This document shows positions 8,228 through 17,900 of a stretch of 35,977 nucleotides of DNA, one piece after another. The first letter of the stretch is position 1; every line of letters begins with the position of its first letter. The stretch lies in assembly GCA_031278605.1 (NCBI GenBank), contig JAITKB010000035.1:1-35977 (forward strand). The letters run 5' to 3'. The notes beneath the pieces were generated by a model, which was not told the DNA's origin, ran no database searches, and was given only the letters and a program-made list of their open reading frames with translations. The position numbers and the translations under genes are program-made. Origin of the DNA: Tannerellaceae bacterium (GTDB lineage: Bacteria > Bacteroidota > Bacteroidia > Bacteroidales > Tannerellaceae).

Positions 8228-9085
8228 ATGAATTATCAGTTTGCCATAAAAGAACCTCTTTCGCTACGGTTGTATTCTCCGGCATCTCCTACGGGTTTCA
8301 GATTCCGGGATATAGTTGCGGGGCATACGTTAGGCGCAGGTAATAAAGATTTTCATCATTTGTTTTTCCTGCTGGAGGGGGAAGCGATTATCAGTTGTAA
8401 TGAGTTTACAAACAGGTCTATCTGTGCAAAAGAATTTGTCTTGATCCCAATTGCCGCCGATATGATTTGCCGGGCTGTATCTGCCTGCCGGACGCTGACT
8501 TTCAGTTTTGAACAGTTTTTCCACCTTTCCGACAGGGATTATGTGCACGAGATTTGCAATATTGCCTCCGGCATAACATACAATTTTACTCCCGGAGCCA
8601 TCCGTCAGCCGCTGGATAAGTTTCTCTCGCACCTTATGCTCTATTTTAAGCAGGGGATGAATAAACCTATTTTACATGATATCAAACATGTGGAATTGTC
8701 GGTTATCATGCGTTCCTTCTATTCGAAAGAAGAAATCGCTTCTATATTTCACCCGATAGCCGGAAAGGCGATCGACTTCCGAATAGAAGTGATGCGTAAC
8801 TATCGCAAAGTGGCTCATGTGGACGATTTAGCAGTTCTTTTCGGTATGGAGAAGCGTACCTTTGGACGACAGTTTAAAGATGAATTTGGCATGTCTCCCT
8901 ATCAATGGATATTGAACCAAAAGGCAAAACATGTACACTTCAGCCTGACGGAATCTAAACAGTCGCTCGACTCGATCCGAAAGGAACATGGCTTTAAGTT
9001 CCCCGGACACTTTACCCGTTTTTGCAAAGAGCAATTCCATACGACCCCTACGAAACTCGTGAGAAACTTGAGAACCAAAAAATGA
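8228..9085 (+). CDS. AraC-family transcriptional regulator
   Basis: 285 residues. The N-terminal ~170 residues look like a small beta-barrel sensing domain (HHLFFLLEGEAIISCNEF, KEFVLIPIAADM), which in this family binds a ligand or mediates dimerisation. The C-terminal ~95 residues are the two-helix-turn-helix DNA-binding domain: VDDLAVLFGMEKRTFGRQFKDEFG is the first motif, MSPYQWILNQKAKH the linker helix, and DSIRKEHGFKFPGHFTRFCKEQF the second. The gene sits alone between the terminator at 7985 and the long leader of the second fimbrial pair, and is the only transcription factor inside the surface locus, so control of one or both flanking fimbrial units is a reasonable guess. No operator could be assigned. 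Similar AraC-type genes flanking fimbrial loci are common in Bacteroidales. Confidence 0.85.
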   Translation: MNYQFAIKEPLSLRLYSPASPTGFRFRDIVAGHTLGAGNKDFHHLFFLLEGEAIISCNEFTNRSICAKEFVLIPIAADMICRAVSACRTLTFSFEQFFHLSDRDYVHEICNIASGITYNFTPGAIRQPLDKFLSHLMLYFKQGMNKPILHDIKHVELSVIMRSFYSKEEIASIFHPIAGKAIDFRIEVMRNYRKVAHVDDLAVLFGMEKRTFGRQFKDEFGMSPYQWILNQKAKHVHFSLTESKQSLDSIRKEHGFKFPGHFTRFCKEQFHTTPTKLVRNLRTKK

Positions 9086-9094
9086 ACACCTGTC

Positions 9095-9217
9095 GGGATC
9101 AGAATTTATGGGATTTTATTCCCAAGCATTTTATTAATTCTGCAAATTCCTACAAATTCTGATTCCGAAAATTCCACAAATCCTGCAAATTCCACAAATC
9201 TCGTAAATTCCAATTCC
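9095..9217 (+). repeat. AT-rich intergenic repeat: ~18-bp units plus an inverted pair
   Basis: Degenerate ~18-bp units built on AAATTCCACAAAT start at 9142 (19 bp), 9167 (GAAAATTCCACAAATCCT), 9185 (GCAAATTCCACAAATCTC) and 9203 (shortened). In addition GGGATCAGAATTT (9095-9107) is the inverted match, with one mismatch, of AAATTCTGATTCC (9154-9166), and TGGGA/TCCCA (9109-9124) forms a small hairpin inside it. It follows the AraC-type stop by 10 bp. The inverted pair may terminate that transcript; the tandem part has no assigned role. The rest of the 500-bp gap (9218-9585) holds the putative promoter listed below and an AT-rich leader, with no other gene seen. Confidence 0.65.
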
Positions 9218-9313
9218 AACAAGTTTATTTTTCTTGCCAAACAAGAAGGATTTTTTGATAATCCGACATATTTGTTCTATTAAAACGACATCCCGAAATT
9301 TTTAACTAAATAG

Positions 9314-9347
9314 ATTGTTCTATATACTATTTTTAATATCATATTTG
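9314..9347 (+). promoter_or_regulatory. Putative promoter of the second fimbrial pair
   Basis: ATTG (9314-9317), a 22-bp spacer and CATATTTG (9340-9347) approximate the Bacteroides TTTG-N19-21-TAnnTTTG arrangement, with one mismatch in each box. The resulting leader to the preferred start at 9586 would be about 230 nt, long enough for regulation at the RNA level. Confidence 0.4.
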
Positions 9348-9585
9348 CATCAGCAAAGTTCTATGATTTTTTTTGATAGAAAATTTACTTTTTGCTGTGT
9401 GAGAATAAACAAAAACACTATAAAAAAAGAAAATAAGGATAGAAAAAGAAATGAAAATAGGAAAGAAATTGTGTAATATAGACACATCTCTTTATAGATG
9501 TCTGACCGTGCGTTTCATGGAGGTATGTGCCTATAACAGAGAGTTTATAAAACGGTTGGTTCAACTAGAAAAACAGAAGAAGAAT

Positions 9586-11865
9586 ATGAACAGATGGAGT
9601 TTTTTGGGGGGCTTATTGCTCTTGGCAGCTTGTACCTCTGATGAAATGCAGGTACCTACTGAACCGAGAGAGTTGAGGGATGATGCGAGGAAGGTTACTT
9701 TCCGTATCGCGTTTGCGGAAAACGAATCTTCTCTGACGAAAGCACTCACAACTGCAGACGAGAATCGTATAGACAGTTTGCAGATTTTTGTTTTCCGAAA
9801 AGGTAATACGCCAGATCGTATGGACGACCTTTATATGGAAAGAATAGGTGTACCGAGAGATAGCTTTGCAACGGAAGGAGCAGAGAAGAAACTAACCGTT
9901 GAGCTTAGAACATCCGAAGATGAACGGCGGTTTGTATTGGTGGCTAATTCACCGAATCATGTGTTGCAATTGCAGGAAGGGGTCACCAAAGTGAAAGACT
10001 TGTTGCCGCAATTGACCTTCTCCTCCCAAAGTGCGGATTACATGCATTGGAAAATTTCCCCAACATACTTCCCTATGTGGGGTGAAACAGGATTGTATGA
10101 AACCTTGCCGTCTCCGATTACGGTAGAGATGAAGCGATCCGTAGTCAAAGTTGAAGTGGGAATAGATATAAATAATTCCGCAGGAGGCGACAACGCTATC
10201 GGATTCGGATCTGTTTTTGAGATAGACAGTGTGTTTCTGTGTAATGTGAACGACTCGGGCTATATCGCACCGAGCGCAGGACAAATAGCAACCCCAAAAT
10301 TAAACATCGGATACAAGTTCGAGAAAAACACTTCCTCCCGTTTGATGACGAATACAATCTATGCTCCCGCTACCAATACAATGATTATAGAATCCGGAGA
10401 TACAATTCACAGGCCTCCATACCTGATACTTAAAGCAAAGTATTACGACAATGACCGGTTTTATTATTACCGGATCGACTTCGTGAACGAGGGCAACTAC
10501 AGACCCTTGTTGCACAATCAGAACTATACCGTCAATATTACCGGCATACGTACGGTGGGATATAGCTCGCTGACTGAAGCACAAAATGCGCCCATCCTCC
10601 CAATCAACCCTAACCTGATACTGGGAGACGAAACTGCAACGGCTACAATCAACGATGTAATCTACAACGATAAGTACTGGCTGGGATGCCAGGCAACCGA
10701 CATAAAGGCGGACTGGAACGTTACCACCGCAAAGATAAAAGTGGGGACATCTTACCCTGATGGCTGCCGGATAGAGCGCCTTTCTTTTTCCGGCGAGACC
10801 GGTCGTGAAGGTTATTCTTGGGCTCCTGCTTCCCCTTCTATTTCAGACGGTTATCTCTCCGTTGATCTCGAAGGAGAGAATTATTCGGGTAAGCCCCGCA
10901 CAATAAAACTTAAACTTTCGGCCGGAACTCTCACGCAATACATCACCGTAACCCAAAGCCCCGGTTCGCATACCTATGTGGTAAAGGTGGGAACAGGGAT
11001 TTCTATTCCTCTTAAATCGGCAAATATGGATGGAGCCGACCGGCTGTCCAATGCCATTAAGACGGCAGTCTGTTATTATCAAGGCGAAAGCGAAAGCTTC
11101 TTGGCCTCTCCTCACACCTCGTCCAATATACACACCGGGCAAACCGATACCGTCAAGATTGGAATAGGGTCGACTAGAGTCAACAAAGAGGGGAAGATGA
11201 TTGTCACCATCAGGAAGAACTCCTCACAGAATGAAGTCTTATTCACATGGACTGTCTGGGTCGTATCCAATGATGTTGATTTCGAAACGTCGGGCAACCA
11301 ACGGTATTATAATGGATACACGTTTATGGATCGTAATCTGGGTGCGAGTACAATAGAGGATGTGGGACTATATTATCAATGGGGACGCAAAGACCCTGTG
11401 GCAGAGATAGCCAAAAGGGAACTCATATCTGTCCCGCCCTTAGTAAATCAAACGGAGGTGGTGGACAGTGTGTTCTACCTTGCCGGTACCTACCCTTACG
11501 ACTGGATTAAAATCCAGAATAACAACCTCTGGACAACCATTGATGGAGAAAAAGGCATATACGACCCCTGCCCCTTTGGATGGCGCGTACCACCGGCAGA
11601 GAACAATGAGGCTTCGCCATGGCAAGGTTTCACGGATGGGAAAAACACCCTGAGGATACCATCCGGAGGCGGCATAAGCGGAGACACAGGAGCGTCGATT
11701 ACATCCGGCAAGTTCGTATGGGGGGCTTCTGCACGGGGGATAGACGCCTATGTATATGATGCATCAGGCTCTCACCTACAGGCGCATCGTACCAATGCCT
11801 ATCCCATCCGCTGCATACGTGACGTTAAACGTCCGGAAGGTTCTTTAATCGTCGTTAAACAATAA
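9586..11865 (+). CDS. Second fimbrial tip-type lipoprotein with FISUMP-like C-terminus (paralogue of 3302-5827)
   Basis: The open frame reaches back to an ATG at 9451, but the ATG at 9586 is preferred: it follows AACAGAAGAAGAAT and gives a textbook lipoprotein signal (MNRWSFLGGLLLLAAC, Cys16) followed by TSDE. The protein is then 759 residues. Residues ~30-350 are fimbrillin-like (SLQIFVFRKGN, RFVLVANSPNH, YYYRIDFVNEGNYRPLLHNQ). Residues ~360-465 form a BACON-like domain ending in ITVTQSPG. Residues ~550-750 carry the FISUMP marks GLYYQWGRKDPV, NNLWTT, YDPCPFGWRVP and YPIRCIRD. Motif order and wording match the 841-residue lipoprotein upstream, so the two are paralogues. The giant T9SS gene follows after 38 bp, probably in the same transcript. 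A tip or adhesin role is inferred from the family. Confidence 0.75.
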   Translation: MNRWSFLGGLLLLAACTSDEMQVPTEPRELRDDARKVTFRIAFAENESSLTKALTTADENRIDSLQIFVFRKGNTPDRMDDLYMERIGVPRDSFATEGAEKKLTVELRTSEDERRFVLVANSPNHVLQLQEGVTKVKDLLPQLTFSSQSADYMHWKISPTYFPMWGETGLYETLPSPITVEMKRSVVKVEVGIDINNSAGGDNAIGFGSVFEIDSVFLCNVNDSGYIAPSAGQIATPKLNIGYKFEKNTSSRLMTNTIYAPATNTMIIESGDTIHRPPYLILKAKYYDNDRFYYYRIDFVNEGNYRPLLHNQNYTVNITGIRTVGYSSLTEAQNAPILPINPNLILGDETATATINDVIYNDKYWLGCQATDIKADWNVTTAKIKVGTSYPDGCRIERLSFSGETGREGYSWAPASPSISDGYLSVDLEGENYSGKPRTIKLKLSAGTLTQYITVTQSPGSHTYVVKVGTGISIPLKSANMDGADRLSNAIKTAVCYYQGESESFLASPHTSSNIHTGQTDTVKIGIGSTRVNKEGKMIVTIRKNSSQNEVLFTWTVWVVSNDVDFETSGNQRYYNGYTFMDRNLGASTIEDVGLYYQWGRKDPVAEIAKRELISVPPLVNQTEVVDSVFYLAGTYPYDWIKIQNNNLWTTIDGEKGIYDPCPFGWRVPPAENNEASPWQGFTDGKNTLRIPSGGGISGDTGASITSGKFVWGASARGIDAYVYDASGSHLQAHRTNAYPIRCIRDVKRPEGSLIVVKQ

Positions 11866-11903
11866 TTCTGTATTAGTTCTACCATTATAATTTATCAAAG
11901 ACA

Positions 11904-14900
11904 ATGAAAAAGATAATTCATCTAAAGAAAACAATAATATCGTTGTTAGTTCTATTTTGCATAATCCCGCAATCCGGGGCCAGGGAGATCTATGTATCGC
12001 CCTCCGGCGCCGGTTCGGGAGACGGCGCTACAACGGCAACGGCAATTAACTATACCCGGCTGATAACCATATTAGGAACGAATGGTGAGCTTGGAGACGC
12101 TACGATAAACGTTCATTTCGCAGGAGGTACTTATAACGTGACTGCGTCTCTTAATAGTCAGTTGAGCCATGCCCGGTACAATGGGAAAACCCTCAACTTT
12201 ATAGGGGAAGGAACGGATACGAATCCGGCTATCCTCGACGGAGGAGGGAGCGTATATCAACTGCTGAATCTGGAGCTAGGTCGCAATAGTACTAGCAATC
12301 TTTTTACTTTTACGGTAAACAATATGATCCTCCAGAATTTTAGCGGGAATTACAGTAGTGGCGCAAAAAATAGTTCCTTTATTGCAGTCGATAATCATAA
12401 TACCGTAAAATTAGACAAGGTGACTGTCCGGAATTGCAATAATACAGGGGGGTCTGACGCTCATTTGTTTTTACTTTTTGCCGACGCTTACACTACTCTG
12501 GAAATATCTAATAGCAGCATCATAAACAACAATAGGGGGGGGGCAAATCTGATTCGTCATTATTACAGTGGTACTTTCCTTTTCTACAACAACACGGTGT
12601 CGGATAATACCTGTGATAACGCCATATCTCATGATGGCGCTATCACAGATTTCAATGATCAAATATTTAATAACACCTTTTATAATACAGGGAACATAGA
12701 CTTAACCTCAAGCTCAAGCTCAAACGTGACAGCCCGGTTTGTCAATAATATCGTTTTCAACTCATCCGGCACAGTAACGATAAGCAACTCCAGCGCCACA
12801 AAATGCATAAGAAATATTGTCAATGGCGCTTTTCATGCGTCCAATTACAGTGGCTCAGGAACGGCCACAACCTTCAACAATGATTTTTATCCGAACCTGA
12901 CGCGACACAGTGCTCCGGGCGCACAGTATTACCGGATAAGGAACGCAGGCGCCTCCAATCACAGCATTTTTGGAAGAGGAGGAGATCGAGCCTCTTTGCC
13001 GAGTGAAACCGGAACCACGGTGTCTTTAGTGACCGACCAGATAGCCCGAGAGCGTCCCGCTACGGGTCTGGCCCTGGGATCAATTGATGTGAATCATATA
13101 TTCACAAAAGATACGACGATCATCATGATCAAGCAACCGGGAGTAACTCTTCAAACTCAAACGATTGATTTAAGCCACTGCGTAGAAGCTCCCGCTGCGA
13201 TGGGTACCCTCTCTTTTGAACTGCTCGAGCAGATGCTCCCTATCGGTACGCTCGAGGGGTTATCGGGGTCGCAAACCACTTTCAGACTGGCTACCGGCAT
13301 ATCATCCGGTACGTATACCTTTGCCTACAAAGTAACGAGTGGGAACAACGGGACAATTTCCGACATAGGATATGTCACGCTTTCCATCGGTACAACTACC
13401 GGTATTCCTCCGGGATATACCGACCCCGGCGACTTCAGCACCTGCTTTGCCTATATGGGAAAGGTAGACTTTACGGCGGACTACCGGTTCAGGTCTCAAT
13501 TAGTTTCCGGTAATGGCAGCTCCTCCGGAGATCGGATGTATGGTTTTTCAATCCCTTTGGTGGGCGACTTGAATGGAGACGGTTATCCGGAAATAATCGG
13601 CATTTCAACCTCAGGATCAGGCTCTTTACATGGACATTACAATGGCATACATATATACAATGGTCAGACAGGCAAACGGATCAATAAGCTCTATTTTCCG
13701 GGAGTCTCCAGTGGAGACTATTATTACCATAGCGGTTTCCACGGCGCCCCCTCCATTATGGCTTTAGTGGATTCGGACCGGGATGGAACGGTGGAGGTTA
13801 TTGTAGCATTTCCTCATAGTGAGTCAGGAACAGATTCCCGGTATCGTTCCAAAGTGGCTTCGTTTGAGTTGGTTTATGATAACGGTGCCAAAACCTATAG
13901 CTTACGCGAAAAATGGAGCAGCGCAAGCACGTATAATGACGGAGAAACCAGTTACGATAAACCAATGCCCCAGGTGGTAGATCTCGATGGAGACGGAACA
14001 CCGGAGGTTGTGGTGTACAATAAAATATACAATGCGGTTACCGGGGACTTGTTAATGAAACTGGAAACGATCACTACCGCTCACATAGGGCGTAATACGG
14101 TATACCAATACAGTGAGGACCGCTATGTCGGTTCTCCTTATGTGTATGATATGGATGGGGATGGTATATATGACGTCGTTGCTGGGGGGAGAATATACAA
14201 AATAAGGAAGGATAACGGCGGGACATTGCCCGGCGAGTCAAACTCCGGTTTTTCTGCTGATAAAATTGAGATGTCGGGGGTACTCGACGGTTTTACGGGC
14301 GTGGCCGACATCAATGGAGACGGTAAGGCGGACGTCGTTGTCTTTCGCAGGGAAAGCAGTAGCAAAGTTTCCATTTATGTGTGGACGCCCAGATTTGACA
14401 GCAACGGGACGTACTCTCCGACGATGATTGCTTCCCGAGATATAAAGATTGAGAATAATCTTTCAAACGGTAACAGCTCCTATGTTTACATCGGCGATAT
14501 CGACGGACGAGAACAAGAGTACGGCGGCAACACCTACCGTCTGCCTGAAATTGCTGTCCTGACGGGTCGCGTAGATATAAGTCAGAGCACCCTTCCGCGT
14601 CATCCGAACATTGTCAATATCCCGGCAGGCGACGCTGTAAACCAAGGAGGTTTTCCTACCTCAATGCCATCTAGCACAGGAGGTTTATTGGCCTTGACCT
14701 TCGACCCTTCGGATAATACCTTAAAAAGCTCTTTTGTCCTGGAGCATGAGGATACCTCGATCAACACCGGCTTTACCATGTTCGACTTTGATAACGATGG
14801 CATACAGGAGCTTTGTTACCGCGATATGCAGACTTTACGGATCATCAAACCAACCATCCCATACGTAAAAAACTCTTATACGGACACCCATGTATCGGGG

Positions 14901-17900
14901 GCTATCAAGTTCAAAAAGGTCGTCAAATCGTATACCGGTTTTGAATACCCTGTGATTGCGGATATCGACAACGACGCTTCGGCCGAAATGGTGGTTATGG
15001 GGCATGAGGATTCCTCGCTAGATCCACACGGATACATCTACGCCGTAGGAAACGGTACGGGCGATAAGTTCGCCCCGGCCCTGCCGGTCTGGAACCAGTT
15101 TATGTACGACCCCTTCAAGATTAATCCCAACCTGACAACTCCTGTCGGGCCGGCTGTCAACCGCCTGAGTACAGAGTTCACCTTCCGCCGCGAAATAAAG
15201 GATGAAAACAACGAAGTCATCAAAACAATCGCACGCTACCAACCCTTCAACGGTACGCTGATACAGGCGCCTTACTATATGGGCATTGAAACGACAGTGG
15301 GCGAACTGCCCGATTTCGAGCCGATCGTCTTCCTCACCGAAGCCTACATCAGAGACAACAACGACTCCGACCCGGACAAGAGACCGAAGATTACAGGAAG
15401 CTCTTCTCCTTATTATATCGAAATAACCATCGGCAATCGCTCGACCGCCAAGGCGGATATACCCCCCAGTATCCCCATTGCCCTGTATGGCAACAACCGG
15501 GTATCGCAGGCTATGCATAAGGGAACGTCTACCCTGTCCGCTCTGGAATACTGGGATGGAAGCGCCTGGACTACGGTAGGGACAACCTCCATATCGGTCG
15601 GCAAGGAGATGCGGGTACGGATATCTATAACAGATCCCGACGATATTTACATCATCCGCCTGGGCGACAACAGCGGTCTGAATACCGGCAATCCTGCCGT
15701 CTGGGAATGGCGCTGGGGGCTGAACGACCTCACAGGAGATAGCCCCAACCCTGCCCTGGGCATCGGAGTGGCCAGCCGCCAGTTCCGGGATTGCCAATGG
15801 GACGACCAGGTCGTTGTAGCCGCCAGAAATCAAGTGATAGACGATACGCAAACCGTGCAGGAGTTCCATTCCGTGGTGATTGATATCTGGGAAAACGACA
15901 TCCTGCCGGATACATACTTCACCAATCTGACGATTCATGGGAGCGACAGTATGCAGATTATACATTACCCCAAAGCCGGAGCGCTCTCCTTCAGCGGAAC
16001 GGGACGTGAAAGCCGAATCACCTACCATCACAACGATAGCGTAACCCTTACGCAAGCCATCGACTCCTTTAAGTACTATGTCAAATTCTGGGATGTCACC
16101 CGCTCGCCGGCAGCTTTTAAGGAACAAACCGCGACCGTTTACATCTACGTGATAGAAAGCGCAACGCACGGGTTCGCAGCCTGCTACGGCGAGACAACCA
16201 CCCTAAAGCTGGCCAATAAACCCATCGGCGTATTGTTCGATTGGTATAAAGCCGAGGGCGATACGGCAATCTACCGAGGAAGCCAACGTACCATCTCCCT
16301 GGAGGCAGATTCCGTTTACCGGATTCACCCGACGATGCCGGCCGGCGGCGCTTTCGAGCATCTGGACTTCCCCAAGGGGAGGTTGACCGTCTCGCTGGTG
16401 ACCTCCTCCTCCGAGCACGCCGTCATGCGATGGACGGGACAGGTGAGCCACAATTGGAAAGACCCCAACAACTGGGTGGAGGTGAAAAACAACTATGAAA
16501 CGCCGGTGGCCTGGGCGCCTACGGGCTGCGTGGATGTGGTGATCCCCTCCGGAGCGACGAATTATCCGGAACTGAAGGACTCGGCCCGGTGCGGCAATAT
16601 CACCATGAAAGACCGGGCGATGCTCAAAAACCCGCATGTGCTGACCTACGACAAGGCCGCCGTGGAATTTAAGCCAACCCCCATGGAGAAAGACAGTTTC
16701 ATCATGTGGTCGGCCCCTTTGCAGGACATGTATTCGGGCGATTACCACTTCAAGAACAGCAACGCCCCCACCCCCAACTGGGGCGATTCCTATATGATGT
16801 TCTTCCAGATGAAAAACCCGGATAACACCGGCATCATCCCCGTGGCCAATACCATGACCTCGAGCGTGGGACATCCCGGCGTGCTTTTGCCCCTGGGGGT
16901 TGCCTTCAACTTCCGCCTGAGCGCCACGACCGTCAACCGCGACTCGGTGCTTCGCTTCCCCAAGTCGGAGACCTCCTATACGGGCGCCAATCAAACGGTT
17001 TACCCCCAGCTTAATCGGGCGAAAAGCCACCGCTTCATCACCGACAGCGTGACCTTGAACAACGACCTGTTTGATTTAACCGTGCCCAATAACGTGACGG
17101 GCGCCCGCTATGTGCAGGTGGTGAATCCCTACTTTGCCTGGCTGAGCGTCAGTAAATTCCTTTCCGGCAACTTCGACAAACTCAACCCCACCAACTACAT
17201 CAGTTGGGACGGAAACCTAAATACGGGCTTTGTCTCCTTTCACGCCTCCGAAACAAACGATACGTTACGATATTGGATACCAAGCTTCCAGGCCTTGACG
17301 GCCACCTCCTCAACCGCCGAATGGATTGCCCCCCTGAAATCCTTCTTCGTGCAAACGCAAACAGCTACCCCCGCATCGTTAACGCTGAAGATGTCACCCG
17401 TATGGACCACTACCACAGGTCCCTCGAACCCCTACACCTTGCGTGCCTCGACCCCTCAGACGCCTCCGTTGCTTTACATCCGGGCCTCGCAGGGCGAAAA
17501 GTCCGGCTCTGCCGTGTTGCATTTCAACCCCGGAAGCCTGGCCGACTACAACGAACCGGAAGATGTGGTTCAACTCTTTTACGACGGAACCAACGGCTCC
17601 GACGGCATACCGTTGACGGTCTATACGCTCACCCCCAGGGGGGTAGCTTTGTCGGTCAACACCAGCGGCGATTTCGCCTCAGCCAAGACGGCTTTGGGGC
17701 TGCGCGTACGTGATCCGGGAGAGGTCAGGCTGGATTTTACGGGACTATCCACTTTCCTTCACCACGTCTACCTCACGGACGAAGAGTTGAAAAAGGAGAT
17801 CGACCTGCAAAAAACCCCCACCTATACCTTCACCGTATCCAAGCAGGCCGATGGCAAGGCCATTTACCTGAACGACCGCTTCAACCTCCGCATAGATTAT

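Noticed and set aside
11904-13100. Polysaccharide lyase activity for the beta-helix part of the giant protein
   Set aside because: The fold resembles pectate lyases, but no catalytic Arg/Lys arrangement or lyase signature could be recognised, and similar helices are common in non-enzymatic adhesins.
15018-16169. 383-codon open frame on the - strand inside the giant gene, and others at 16203-17030, 23772-25109 (+) and 27319-28413 (+)
   Set aside because: They lie opposite confidently identified genes in GC-rich coding sequence, show no recognisable domains and have low-complexity His/Gly/Arg-rich translations typical of antisense shadows.
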